A stretch of 64,000 nucleotides of DNA, from the NCBI RefSeq assembly GCF_022819385.1, contig NZ_CP089290.1, forward strand, positions 682,001-746,000, given 5' to 3'. Each line of letters begins with the position of its first letter. Position 1 is the stretch's first letter. Positions 35,153-43,955 of the stretch are shown one piece after another. The notes beneath the pieces were generated by a model, which saw only the letters and a list, made by a program, of their open reading frames with translations, was not told the origin of the DNA and searched no databases. Source of the stretch: Candidatus Nanosynbacter sp. HMT-352 (GTDB taxonomy: Bacteria > Patescibacteriota > Saccharimonadia > Saccharimonadales > Saccharimonadaceae). Position numbers and translations under genes: made by a program.

Positions 35153-35523
35153 ACAGAAACTCCCATTTGCCATAAAATAATTCCGATAAGCGGCATCAGC
35201 GGCAGCGCCAGCCACATAATAATTCCTAAAATCATCCACAAAAATCGTAGCAATATCATCAATATTCCAATAATTATCACCATAGAGCGCACCACCGCGC
35301 CAATTACTCGCGAAAACATTTTGTCAAAAAACGCAGATAGTTGCACGGATAAATCGCCACCAACCGGAGCGGCTGAAATCTGGCGGAACGGATTGAATAA
35401 GGTTTTCAAAAGTAGCCCGACTGAGAAAAAATCCGCGGTTCGTAAAACTCCCAGAAAACTTTGTCGGATATATTGCAACAAGCCATTGCCATACCACCAC
35501 TGAAAGATACCCACCAAAAACAT
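35143..35523 (-). CDS. Integral membrane protein, 126 aa
   Basis: About three helices (residues 1-20, around 60-85 and 90-120) with an amphipathic stretch FNPFRQISAAPVGG between them. No enzyme motif. TACAAT at 35530-35535 ends 6 nt before ATG 35523, leaderless; the open frame to 35574 is not used. It overlaps the AAA+ gene by 10 bp. Stop-start coupling with a membrane-anchored AAA+ protein suggests a shared complex. Confidence 0.75.
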   Translation of the reverse strand: MFLVGIFQWWYGNGLLQYIRQSFLGVLRTADFFSVGLLLKTLFNPFRQISAAPVGGDLSVQLSAFFDKMFSRVIGAVVRSMVIIIGILMILLRFLWMILGIIMWLALPLMPLIGIILWQMGVSVWK

Positions 35524-35529
35524 ATTGAT

Positions 35530-35560
35530 ATTGTAGCACATCGACCCGGCAGAGTATAAT
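35530..35560. promoter_or_regulatory. Divergent leaderless-type promoters for the membrane protein and murT
   Basis: Minus TACAAT (35530-35535) and plus TATAAT (35555-35560) face outward. They lie 6 and 7 nt from ATG 35523 and ATG 35568. Confidence 0.6.
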
Positions 35561-35567
35561 AGACAGT

Positions 35568-36830
35568 ATGGCAAGACAGATGATTAGTACTATTATTGGC
35601 AAAAGCGTCAAGAAAGTCGCTAAATTACGCGGTGGCGGTTCAGCCTTGCCGGGTTTGGTGATTGAAAAAATTGACCCAAAATTTATTCAGAGAACGTTGG
35701 CAGATTTACCGCAAGGCGTGGTGATTATCAGCGGAACGAATGGGAAAACGACGACGACAAAAATCGTCGTAGAATTGTTGGAATCAGTCGGATTGAAAGT
35801 CTTCACGAATCGCACTGGTAGCAATTTTTCCCGAGGTGTGGCAGCGGCGCTGCTCGATGAGGTCAATATCCGCGGCAAGCTGGACGCCGACATTGCAGTT
35901 CTGGAACTGGACGAGGCTTGGGCGGTTAAATTCGTGCAGATTGTTCGTCCGCGCTTTTCCCTGCTTCTGAATGTTATGCGCGATCAATTGGACAGATTTG
36001 GAGAAATCGACAATACAGCCGCACTGCTCCAAAAAATAGCTGAAGCCACTAGCGACACTGTCGTTCTCAACCGCGACGATCCGCGAATTTTTAAGATTAG
36101 CGAACATATTCAGGCTAAAAAAGTTTTCTTCGGTACAACCAGCGAATTACTTCAATTGATGCCAACGGACGACACCCTAAAATACGGAAACGCAGTCGCA
36201 AATCAAAGCGTGACGGCCGATGTTTTATTGAAAAAGATTAACGCTCAACAGGCTACTTTTCAAATTGACAATAAAGAAATTGACGTAGATCTGCAACTCA
36301 CTGGAGTTTACAATCTTCTCAATGCGGCGGCAGCGGTTGCCCTGGCTCGACAAATAGCGGGACCGGAAATTACCGATACGATTTTATCTGCGTTGAAAAA
36401 CATAAAGCCGGCGTTTGGTCGTGGCGAAACGATCTACCTGAATGGCACGCCAATTGAGCTTATTTTAGTGAAAAATCCAAGTGGCTTTCGGTTGGCGCTT
36501 CTGTCGTTTGCCAAAAATAATAGTGCTACGATGATCGCTGTTAATGACAATTACGCCGACGGACGAGATGTAAGTTGGTTCTGGGACGTCGATTTTTCGC
36601 TATTAAAAAACGTAGCGATGATCAGCGGTGCGCGTGCTTACGATATGGCTTTGCGACTTCAATATGACGACATTTTAATTGGGAAAATTGACACCAATAT
36701 TTCGAAAGCCCTGGAGGATTTCATTAATACTAATCCCGATGAGCCGAAACAGATTTTTTGTAGCTACACGGCCATGACAGCGATTCGTCGCCTGCTGAGC
36801 GAAAAAACCGACGTGGAGGAAATATCATAA
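35568..36830 (+). CDS. murT: Lipid II isoglutaminyl synthase, Mur-ligase-like subunit MurT
   Basis: With GatD it amidates the alpha-carboxyl of D-Glu in lipid II, using glutamine-derived ammonia and ATP. Seen: P-loop ISGTNGKTTTTK, the central Mur-ligase domain with VLNRDDPR, and the C-terminal MurT domain NDNYADGRDVSWFWD, whose Asp completes the GatD triad. The four-Cys zinc ribbon of Gram-positive MurT is absent, and the protein has only one Cys near its end. Leaderless start. Its stop overlaps the gatD start. Confidence 0.93.
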   Translation: MARQMISTIIGKSVKKVAKLRGGGSALPGLVIEKIDPKFIQRTLADLPQGVVIISGTNGKTTTTKIVVELLESVGLKVFTNRTGSNFSRGVAAALLDEVNIRGKLDADIAVLELDEAWAVKFVQIVRPRFSLLLNVMRDQLDRFGEIDNTAALLQKIAEATSDTVVLNRDDPRIFKISEHIQAKKVFFGTTSELLQLMPTDDTLKYGNAVANQSVTADVLLKKINAQQATFQIDNKEIDVDLQLTGVYNLLNAAAAVALARQIAGPEITDTILSALKNIKPAFGRGETIYLNGTPIELILVKNPSGFRLALLSFAKNNSATMIAVNDNYADGRDVSWFWDVDFSLLKNVAMISGARAYDMALRLQYDDILIGKIDTNISKALEDFINTNPDEPKQIFCSYTAMTAIRRLLSEKTDVEEIS

Positions 36831-37552
36831 TGAAAATAACAATTGCGCAACTTTACCCGCGAGATATGAATCTTTATGGCGACTGGGGTAATACGCTAGT
36901 CCTGAGAAAACGACTAGAGCGACGCGGCTTCGATGTTGAGATTATCGATCACAATCCGGGCGATTCAACGGATTTTTCTAAAATTGATATTTTTGTTGGC
37001 GGCGGCGGACAAGATTCTGGGCAGACGATTATCCAAAACGATCTTCTGGCGCGAGCCGATGAACTGCGACAATTAGCAAAAGACGGCGTGCCGATGCTGA
37101 TGATTTGCGGAATGTACCAATTATTTGGTCGGTTTTTCCGAACGCTCAAGGGCGAGGAAATTGTTGGCGCTAACATACTGCCAATTGAAACAATTGCTGG
37201 CGACGAGCGGATGATTGGTAACATTGTCATCAAAAGTCAGGAATTTAGAGATATCGTTGGCTATGAAAATCACAGCGGACAAACTTTCTTAGATAAGACC
37301 GCCAAACCTCTTGGGCAAGTTATTAAAGGCGCCGGCAATAATATGACTGACGCAAATGAGGGTGTTCGCTATAACAACATCATTGCCACTTACCTCCACG
37401 GCCCGATTCTACCCAAAAACCCGCAAATTGCAGACTTTCTTATCGGCGAAGCACTAGAGCGACGTGGTGTAAGCGCAGATTCGGGGCTGGAAAAAATTGA
37501 CGATACTTTGGCGGATAAAGCGAGAGAGATAGCGTTAAAATTATCCAGATAA
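36830..37552 (+). CDS. gatD: Lipid II isoglutaminyl synthase, glutaminase subunit GatD
   Basis: Class I (triad) glutamine amidotransferase giving ammonia to MurT. The nucleophile Cys is in MLMICGMYQLFG (about residue 94). The catalytic His is in ATYLHGPILPKNP near 190. GGGGQDSGQ fits the CobB/CobQ-like oxyanion region. The pair implies amidated peptidoglycan stem peptides, as in Gram-positive walls. Confidence 0.95.
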   Translation: MKITIAQLYPRDMNLYGDWGNTLVLRKRLERRGFDVEIIDHNPGDSTDFSKIDIFVGGGGQDSGQTIIQNDLLARADELRQLAKDGVPMLMICGMYQLFGRFFRTLKGEEIVGANILPIETIAGDERMIGNIVIKSQEFRDIVGYENHSGQTFLDKTAKPLGQVIKGAGNNMTDANEGVRYNNIIATYLHGPILPKNPQIADFLIGEALERRGVSADSGLEKIDDTLADKAREIALKLSR

Positions 37553-37555
37553 TTC

Positions 37556-39067
37556 ATGAAAAAAATCCGTGTATATCTTAAAAAGCTATATGCATTTCTT
37601 CATAAAATGCCCGGTTGGATTTGGCTAATTCCAATCTTAATCTTAGCCATCAACGTTCGACTTACCTATTTAACAAAAGCCGACATTTGGCATGACGAAG
37701 GATATACGGCGGCCATCATTCAGCAGCCAATCAGAGAAATTATCGCCATTACGACCACGGACGTCCACCCGCCGCTTTATTACGTTATTATGCACGTTTG
37801 GCAATTGATTTTCGGCAATTCCGTAGCTTCGCTCAGAGGATTTAGCGTTACGTGTGGAGTTCTGACGATTGCTCTATTATTTCTATTACTCCAAAAACTT
37901 TTTTCTAAAAGAATCGCCGTATTTGGAAGTTTTTTAGCAGCGCTAGGACCGTTCTTAATTCGCTATAGCGACGAAGCCCGAATGTATGCACTGGCGGCAC
38001 TTTTGGTCGTAGCAATGACATACGCATTTGTCGTGGCAGTCGAGCACAAAAATAAGAAGTTTTGGTGGGCGCTATATGGAATTTTAGTAGCGCTCGGTCT
38101 TTATACACAATATTTTCTAGCATTAATACTACCCGCGCATTTCGTATATATTTGGCTAAAACTTGGCGGAAATCACACTGCCATAAAAAATATATTTAAG
38201 GATAAAAACGTTTGGCTGGCCGCAGGAACATGCTTTTTACTATTCCTTCCCTGGTTACCAGTTATGATCTCCCAAACCAGCCGAGTAAGTGGCGGCTTCT
38301 GGATCCCCGAAGTCACCAAATTCACCATCCCGACAACACTATCGATGTTCTTAACTTATGACGACAGAATTGTCTGCTATTTTGGGTTGCTACTGCTGCC
38401 AATTATAATCGCAATTTCATTCATCCTAGCCAAAAAATGCCCAAAATACCAAGCAGCAATTTGGATTTTAACAATTTGGCTGCTGCTGCCGATGATCATC
38501 GTTTACATACTCAGCCAGGGTCGACCAGTTTACTTAGATCGATATTTCACTTATTCAGCGCCGGCGTTTTACGGCTTGATTGCGATATTCATCGGGCTTA
38601 TTTTTTCTAATAAAAAATGGTGGCCTATTGGAATATCTATCGTCCTGACATTATTTATCGGTCATTACATGTGGCATATCGGCAGTAAAAACATTGCAGA
38701 ATCGTCTTGGAATAACACCAACACAGCCATGAATCATATAAATGGAAATATCCGGAGTAGTGATGCTATTATCTCTGGCGAGATCTATACTTATTTTCAC
38801 ACTTCCTATTACAACTGCACAAATAAAGAAATTATACTTCTGAAGCCGAAAGAAGAGCTGGGCTGGGTTGGCGAATGGGGATTAATTAAAAAATTGAATA
38901 CTCCAGAAATTAGTTCTTTAGAGTCGGTAAAATCTCCAAGAATCTGGCTTATTCTTCGCGAAAAAACATATGACGAATATAAAAAACAAGTTCCACCCTA
39001 TTGGCAATTAAAGCAAGAATTCCATGACGGCGACTTGATTATCGGACTGTACGAAAATAAAAAATAA
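37556..39067 (+). CDS. GT39/ArnT-like polytopic membrane glycosyltransferase
   Basis: 503 aa with about ten or more helices. The first loop after helix 1 has IWHDEGYTAAI, whose Asp-Glu is the usual catalytic motif of GT-C enzymes, and DVHPPLYYVIMH, typical of polyprenyl-phosphate-sugar dependent transferases (family GT39/PMT_2). The C-terminal 110 residues form an outside soluble domain. It likely glycosylates a wall polymer or surface proteins such as pilins; the acceptor is unknown. It begins 3 bp after gatD. Confidence 0.85.
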   Translation: MKKIRVYLKKLYAFLHKMPGWIWLIPILILAINVRLTYLTKADIWHDEGYTAAIIQQPIREIIAITTTDVHPPLYYVIMHVWQLIFGNSVASLRGFSVTCGVLTIALLFLLLQKLFSKRIAVFGSFLAALGPFLIRYSDEARMYALAALLVVAMTYAFVVAVEHKNKKFWWALYGILVALGLYTQYFLALILPAHFVYIWLKLGGNHTAIKNIFKDKNVWLAAGTCFLLFLPWLPVMISQTSRVSGGFWIPEVTKFTIPTTLSMFLTYDDRIVCYFGLLLLPIIIAISFILAKKCPKYQAAIWILTIWLLLPMIIVYILSQGRPVYLDRYFTYSAPAFYGLIAIFIGLIFSNKKWWPIGISIVLTLFIGHYMWHIGSKNIAESSWNNTNTAMNHINGNIRSSDAIISGEIYTYFHTSYYNCTNKEIILLKPKEELGWVGEWGLIKKLNTPEISSLESVKSPRIWLILREKTYDEYKKQVPPYWQLKQEFHDGDLIIGLYENKK

Positions 39068-39089
39068 CTGGTCGAATGCCAGTTATTTT
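39061..39089. terminator. Bidirectional terminator
   Basis: An 11-bp stem pairs AAAATAACTGG (39061-39071) with CCAGTTATTTT (39079-39089). The A-rich 5' side (continuing 39054-39060) gives a T tract for the leftward tRNA-Pro, and the 3' T run serves the GT39 gene. Confidence 0.85.
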
Positions 39090-39110
39090 AATACACTGAA
39101 TGATTTCAAT

Positions 39111-39187
39111 TGGTCGGGGTGAAAGGACTCGAACCTTCGACCTCACGGTCCCAAACCGCGCGCGCTAGCCAACTGCGCCACACCCCG
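39111..39187 (-). tRNA. tRNA-Pro (TGG)
   Basis: Acceptor CGGGGTG/CACCCCG, anticodon stem CGCGG/CCGTG, loop TTTGGGA with anticodon TGG, encoded CCA. Confidence 0.96.
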
Positions 39188-39299
39188 AAAGATATCTCTA
39201 TCATTCGCTCTGATCTATCTTAACATATATCACTAAATAAGTACAGAATAAATTTGCAAACAAATTTCTATACTTTGCGAATCATAAAAATAACTTGGC

Positions 39300-39312
39300 A
39301 AGTAGCCTACTT
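39300..39312. promoter_or_regulatory. Perfect 13-bp palindrome upstream of the NrtR-like gene
   Basis: AAGTAG-C-CTACTT lies just upstream of the -10-like TAAGAT (39318-39323), where a -35 element would be. This is a candidate autoregulatory operator for the regulator at 39331. Confidence 0.4.
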
Positions 39313-39330
39313 CAGGATAAGATATATTGT

Positions 39331-40005
39331 ATGAATTACACAAAACCGTATACACCTCCAACTCTAACTGTAGACGCAGTAATTTTTCAAGTAAACAACA
39401 ATACCCTGGAAGTGTTATTATTAAAACGACCAAACGAACCTTTTAAAGGAGAATGGGCTCTTCCTGGAGGATATAATGCCGAAGGAGAGACGACTACAGA
39501 TGCGCTCGAACGTGTAGTTTTCCAAAAGACAGGCGTAAAAATTAAAGACGACCTACGATATATTGAACAGCTTTACACTTTCGATACGATCAATCGTGAT
39601 CCACGAGGACATGCAGTGTCTGTAACCTACATGGGTTGTGGACGCAATATTACATACAATGAAGATTTAGAAGTGGCATTTTTTGATGTAAATAAAATAC
39701 CAAAGCTGGCATACGATCACACCAACATCATTAAATACGCCAAAGAACGCCTAATTGCAAAAATGACATACACCAATTCGGCATTTGCTTTTCTGGATCG
39801 AAGATTTACCTTAACGCAACTGCAAACAGTTTACGAGATAGTTTTTGGTCGTGAATTTGACAAGCGTAATTTTCGAAAAAAATTCCTCAGCTTAAACTTA
39901 ATTCATGAAACTAATGAGTTGTGGCGAGACGGCGCACATCGTCCAGCAAAATTATATGAGTTCAATTCAAGCAAGCTCGAGAATTTAGATCGTAGTTTAG
40001 ACTAA
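39331..40005 (+). CDS. NrtR-like Nudix-domain transcriptional regulator of NAD metabolism
   Basis: 224 aa. Residues 10-135 form a Nudix fold (VDAVIFQVNNNTLEVLLLKRP, WALPGGYN). The catalytic box reads GGYNAEGETTTDALERVVFQKTG, where the canonical REUXEE is RVVFQK, so hydrolase activity is probably lost. The C-terminal 80 residues form the NrtR winged helix (FTLTQLQTVYEIVFGREFDKRNFRKKF). NrtR senses ADP-ribose or related metabolites and represses NAD genes. ATG 39331 is 7 nt after TAAGAT; the longer frame from 39295 is unlikely. Upstream of the NAD-salvage genes on the same strand. Confidence 0.85.
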   Translation: MNYTKPYTPPTLTVDAVIFQVNNNTLEVLLLKRPNEPFKGEWALPGGYNAEGETTTDALERVVFQKTGVKIKDDLRYIEQLYTFDTINRDPRGHAVSVTYMGCGRNITYNEDLEVAFFDVNKIPKLAYDHTNIIKYAKERLIAKMTYTNSAFAFLDRRFTLTQLQTVYEIVFGREFDKRNFRKKFLSLNLIHETNELWRDGAHRPAKLYEFNSSKLENLDRSLD

Positions 40006-40051
40006 CCTCCCTGTAAAAATCTAAAAAATTTATATTTTTCATAAATTAGTG

Positions 40052-40116
40052 TTGACAATACAATAACTGGCTATTAGACTAGATAGTAAGTGTAAGCTAT
40101 ACATTAAGTAAGGAGG
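40052..40116 (+). promoter_or_regulatory. Promoter, candidate operator and Shine-Dalgarno of the NAD-salvage operon
   Basis: Consensus TTGACA (40052-40057), 17 bp, TAGACT (40075-40080). A leader of about 40 nt holds an inverted repeat TGTA-AGCTA-TACA (40091-40103), which could bind the NrtR-like regulator, and AGGAGG (40111-40116), 11 nt before ATG 40128. Confidence 0.6.
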
Positions 40117-40127
40117 ATCTTAACATT

Positions 40128-40742
40128 ATGGAAAAGTCTAACTATATATTTGTCGGGGTTGACCCACAAAATGATTTTATCGATGGGAGTCTTGCCGTTG
40201 CCGAAGCAGAGCAAATCATCAAACCTATCAACTCCATTGCCGACGAGATACGAAAACACGACGGCACGGTTGTATTCACCCGAGACTGGCACCCCGAAAA
40301 AACACCGCATTTTGACAAATGGCCAGTTCACTGCGTAGCCAACACTAGAGGAGCTAATTTTCACGAAGACCTAAATATTCAGCCTGATGACATCATCATC
40401 AATAAAGGCACCGGTCAGACAGACGGATACTCTGGGTGGGAAGGTAGAAGCGACAAGGGCGAAACACTAGAATCTATCATAGAGCCAAAAACACCCCATG
40501 AAAAAGTTAAAGTATTTCTCGGCGGATTAGCAACAGATTTTTGTGTAAAATCTACCGCCCGAGATATCGCCGAACATTTCAAAGATGACAGACGTGTTAC
40601 TACATACCTACTTATAGATGCCATCCGCGCTGTAGGATTAACTCCAACAGCCGAAGAAGAAGCATTGTCCGCAATGAAGGAGGCTGGAATATTAGCAATA
40701 TCAACCGAAGAAGCAAAGAAGATGATTCAGGAGACAATTTAA
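40128..40742 (+). CDS. pncA: Nicotinamidase
   Basis: Isochorismatase-like hydrolase converting nicotinamide to nicotinic acid. Catalytic Asp in VGVDPQNDFIDGSLAV, metal ligands in FTRDWHPEKTPHF, catalytic Lys in IINKGTGQTDGYSGWEG, and the Cys nucleophile in LGGLATDFCVKSTA. 204 aa. The stop is directly followed by the pncB ATG, so the two steps are co-expressed. The typical extended -35 promoter is unlike the leaderless genes nearby. Confidence 0.95.
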   Translation: MEKSNYIFVGVDPQNDFIDGSLAVAEAEQIIKPINSIADEIRKHDGTVVFTRDWHPEKTPHFDKWPVHCVANTRGANFHEDLNIQPDDIIINKGTGQTDGYSGWEGRSDKGETLESIIEPKTPHEKVKVFLGGLATDFCVKSTARDIAEHFKDDRRVTTYLLIDAIRAVGLTPTAEEEALSAMKEAGILAISTEEAKKMIQETI

Positions 40743-41984
40743 ATGGAGAAGGGCTCAAAAATATCACAAGGATTAGATTATTACAAAATAACTATGGGGA
40801 TGAACGAGTTCTTAAAACATCCTGAAGTAGAAGTTACTTTCACATTGAAAAATCGCTCCCCTAATCTATTATCCGAATTTGTATCCCCAGTAGAATTACA
40901 GGATAGACTAAATAAGCTAGCTGAAGGATGGCGGCCTGATGAAATAGCCTACTTAGCCGGACTGCAAAACCAAGATGGTAAAGCGACGTTTTCGCAAGAA
41001 TACCTTGATTTTCTAATGAGTAACCCCTTGCCTCCGGTCAAGATCGGACATGATAAGCGCGGTGATCTAGCGGTTGAGGCTACGGGAAAATGGCCCCTAG
41101 TTACATTCTGGGAAACCGTTATCATGAGCGAGATAAATGAAATATATTTTCGTAATAAACTCGCATGTGAAGGTCGCTCTTTGGAAGAAGTATATGCCGA
41201 AGGAGATCGCCGATTAGACGAAAAGATCAAATTATTAAAAAGCCGCCCAGATATTAAATTTTCTGATTTCGGCACAAGGCGACGTTTTAGCTATGATTGG
41301 CATAGGCACGTAATTGAACGAGTTGCAAATGAACTCCCCAATAATTTTGTCGGAACTTCAAATATATACTTGGCGCATAAACTAGGATTAAAACCAATTG
41401 GAACTTTTGCACACGAAATGCCAATGGTTTACGCTGCACTGGCAGATAAAGCCGGAAACAACCCACTAAGTGGTCACAATCAGACACTAAGAGACTGGCA
41501 AGACACATACGGCGACGAGCTATCAATTGCCCTAACAGACACATTTACAACCGACTTCTTCTTTGCTGACTTTACGCCCGAACAAATGACTTCATGGAAA
41601 GGACTACGACACGATTCTGGCGACCCAATAGAATTTGGAAATAAGGCTATTGAAATTTACAAAAAGAACGGAATTGATCCTTTGGAGAAAACTATCGTCT
41701 TTAGTGACGGACTTGATGTGGGCGAAATTATTAGGATAGCTGATTACTTTAAGGGAAAGATAAATGTAACATTTGGCTGGGGTACAACTTTGACTAACGA
41801 CCTTGGAATTACACCAAATAACTTTGTTATGAAAGCTACAGAGGTTGATGGGGTATCTACGGTCAAATTGAGCGACACCCCTGGCAAACATACAGGTTCA
41901 GGTGATAAAATTAGAGAGTATAGTGAACGTGTAAAAGCAGCTTTGGCGGAAAATGCACTGAATAACACTCTAGTTGCTGTATGA
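40743..41984 (+). CDS. pncB: Nicotinate phosphoribosyltransferase
   Basis: Makes nicotinate mononucleotide from nicotinate and PRPP in the Preiss-Handler route. Visible: QGLDYYKITMGMNEF, SDFGTRRRFSYDWH, the catalytic-His region GTFAHEMPMVY, and the phosphate-binding GLRHDSGDP and FGWGTTLTND. 413 aa is typical. With pncA it lets the cell recycle host nicotinamide without de novo synthesis. Confidence 0.95.
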   Translation: MEKGSKISQGLDYYKITMGMNEFLKHPEVEVTFTLKNRSPNLLSEFVSPVELQDRLNKLAEGWRPDEIAYLAGLQNQDGKATFSQEYLDFLMSNPLPPVKIGHDKRGDLAVEATGKWPLVTFWETVIMSEINEIYFRNKLACEGRSLEEVYAEGDRRLDEKIKLLKSRPDIKFSDFGTRRRFSYDWHRHVIERVANELPNNFVGTSNIYLAHKLGLKPIGTFAHEMPMVYAALADKAGNNPLSGHNQTLRDWQDTYGDELSIALTDTFTTDFFFADFTPEQMTSWKGLRHDSGDPIEFGNKAIEIYKKNGIDPLEKTIVFSDGLDVGEIIRIADYFKGKINVTFGWGTTLTNDLGITPNNFVMKATEVDGVSTVKLSDTPGKHTGSGDKIREYSERVKAALAENALNNTLVAV

Positions 41985-41991
41985 AAAAACA

Positions 41992-43323
41992 ATGCCAATA
42001 TCTATAAATCGTAAATTATGGTATAACGGTCCAAATTACACTGCAGACAGTGTAATAATCAACCCAATCGCACAAAAAATTCTTTTGATAAAACGATCCA
42101 GTGGTGAATGGGCATTGCCTGGAGGGTTCATCAATTCCAAAGAAGATTCTTTTACCGCAGCAATTCGCGAAACAAAAGAAGAAACTGGAACAATAATTGG
42201 TGGCAATCCAATATTAATATATAAAGGACTGGTTAACGATCCACGCAACAGTCAGGCGTCATGGATCGAAACCAGCGCGTATCTGTTCATAGTCAACGAA
42301 CTATCAGAGGTGTCAGGACGAGACGATGCTATCGACGCAGCCTGGCTACCCCTCAATAATTTGCCTAAATTATACGCATCGCATGATGAAATAGTAACCA
42401 GGGCTATTGATTATTTGTCTTGTCGGTCGCTAATTAAGATAGCAGAGTTTTCCGAAAATTATCGCAATATTAACGGCGGTCATATGCAATACGACAAAAT
42501 TATCGCCACAAAAAATGGTCATTCGGTATTTATTAAACAAACATCTACTAAATATGGCGACGTAAAACGAAATAGACTGCGCCAATATCTAAGAAAAGAA
42601 GCGTTCACGATATCCTATCTGCGCTGTCATGGATATAGTGGAATCCCATCCAGATCAATACTGCGAGACGATGACACTTTCATCATGGAGGCAATGACGC
42701 CAGATGAAGGTTGGCTATGGCGAGCAAAGAAAGAAACGCTAGACGCTTATATCAAATCAGCGAAGGAAAAATTTAACGAGTTGGAAAATATACCATTGCC
42801 GCCTGATACTTTTGATATCGAATCGTCACGCGATAGCTTTATTAAGGAGGGGTGGGCTTCGTTAGACGAGCAGAAAATAGCTAAATTGAGAGAGTTGTCA
42901 TTAGGATTCTTGGATAGATTAACGCCCCATAGCCAAAATATAACTAAGAAATTATTGGCAGACTTACCCGCCTTACTAAATGCCGGAGGTCGACATAGCG
43001 ATATAAAAAAATTAGTTTTTTGTCATCACGACATTCGACAATCAAATATGGCTTGGCATCCCAAACGCGGCACTAAGTTAATCGACTGGAGTTGGTCTGG
43101 ACCTGGAGAATCTGGCAGTGATATCACTAGCCTATTAATTGACCTACATAAAAGCGGTTATAATATTTCAAACTATTACAAAGAAATAAATTTAGATCAT
43201 TGCCTAACCTTAATGGGTTTCTGGCTAAACCATGCGACGTGGCCATATCATGGCGACGACACTCTTAGATTTCAACAATTTTTATCGGCGTTAAGTGCAT
43301 ACGAAATATATACAACTGTTTAA
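41992..43323 (+). CDS. Nudix hydrolase fused to an APH/choline-kinase-like domain
   Basis: 443 aa. Residues 1-150 are a Nudix hydrolase with an intact box (GGFINSKEDSFTAAIRETKEETG). Residues 165-443 resemble small-molecule kinases of the aminoglycoside/choline kinase fold. The catalytic loop is VFCHHDIRQSNMAWH (HxD...N) and the metal motif KLIDWSWSG stands in place of DFG. ATG 41992 lies 7 bp after pncB; TTG 41974 would overlap it. As third gene of the salvage operon it may act on ADP-ribose, NAD breakdown products or a nucleoside such as nicotinamide riboside, but no substrate can be read from the sequence. It overlaps the convergent gpmA stop by 4 bp. Confidence 0.82.
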   Translation: MPISINRKLWYNGPNYTADSVIINPIAQKILLIKRSSGEWALPGGFINSKEDSFTAAIRETKEETGTIIGGNPILIYKGLVNDPRNSQASWIETSAYLFIVNELSEVSGRDDAIDAAWLPLNNLPKLYASHDEIVTRAIDYLSCRSLIKIAEFSENYRNINGGHMQYDKIIATKNGHSVFIKQTSTKYGDVKRNRLRQYLRKEAFTISYLRCHGYSGIPSRSILRDDDTFIMEAMTPDEGWLWRAKKETLDAYIKSAKEKFNELENIPLPPDTFDIESSRDSFIKEGWASLDEQKIAKLRELSLGFLDRLTPHSQNITKKLLADLPALLNAGGRHSDIKKLVFCHHDIRQSNMAWHPKRGTKLIDWSWSGPGESGSDITSLLIDLHKSGYNISNYYKEINLDHCLTLMGFWLNHATWPYHGDDTLRFQQFLSALSAYEIYTTV

Positions 43324-43955
43324 GCATTCACGGCTTCAATCTCAACCGACAGCACTTCTTTTTTGATTGGCAAAGATTGACCAGGCTCGAACGTATAAAC
43401 CAGTAATTGACCAAATGGCATCTCTACATTCGCCATCTCGGCTTCTGGAACTTGGTCAAGATGTTTAATTAAAGCCCGAATAGAATTGCCGTGAGCCACC
43501 AATAGAATATTCTCACCATTCTGCAATTTCGGCAAAATCTCTTGCTCAAAATATGGAACAACCCGTGCATAAACATCTTTCAAAGTTTCGCCGCCCGGCA
43601 CTGGATAATCCCAACCGCGTCGAATACCATTAAAAGCCTCTTCGCCAATCTCCGCTTTAACTTCCCATTTATTTTTTCCAGTCAAATCACCATAATCACG
43701 CTCGTTTAGTTCAGTTGCATGCGTTGTCGGTAGATTTTCAACACCGCACCCTTCGAGTAGCGCCGCCAAAGTTTGTTGTGTACGTTTTAATGACGAAGTG
43801 TAAGCCTCATTAAACGACAGACCTTTCAATAAAGCACCTAATCGCACGGTGTCATCGTGACCTTTTTCCGTCAAATTAACATCCGTCCAGCCAGTCCATT
43901 TACCAAGCAGATTCCACTCGCTCTCACCGTGCCGACTAATAACTAATATTCCCAT
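43320..43955 (-). CDS. gpmA: 2,3-bisphosphoglycerate-dependent phosphoglycerate mutase
   Basis: Interconverts 3- and 2-phosphoglycerate. The phospho-His is in VISRHGESEWN, followed by WTGWTDVNLTEKG, the TSSLKRTQQT helix, ERDYGDLTG, GGETLKDV and the second His in LVAHGNSIRAL. 211 aa. GGAGG 6 nt before the ATG. It overlaps the Nudix gene upstream by 1 bp and complements the pgk/pyk operon in lower glycolysis. Confidence 0.96.
   Translation of the reverse strand: MGILVISRHGESEWNLLGKWTGWTDVNLTEKGHDDTVRLGALLKGLSFNEAYTSSLKRTQQTLAALLEGCGVENLPTTHATELNERDYGDLTGKNKWEVKAEIGEEAFNGIRRGWDYPVPGGETLKDVYARVVPYFEQEILPKLQNGENILLVAHGNSIRALIKHLDQVPEAEMANVEMPFGQLLVYTFEPGQSLPIKKEVLSVEIEAVNA

Noticed and set aside
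40058..40110. Riboswitch in the pncA leader (NAD-II or similar)
   Set aside because: The leader is only about 40 nt and I see no pseudoknot-like conserved pairing; an operator is the simpler reading.
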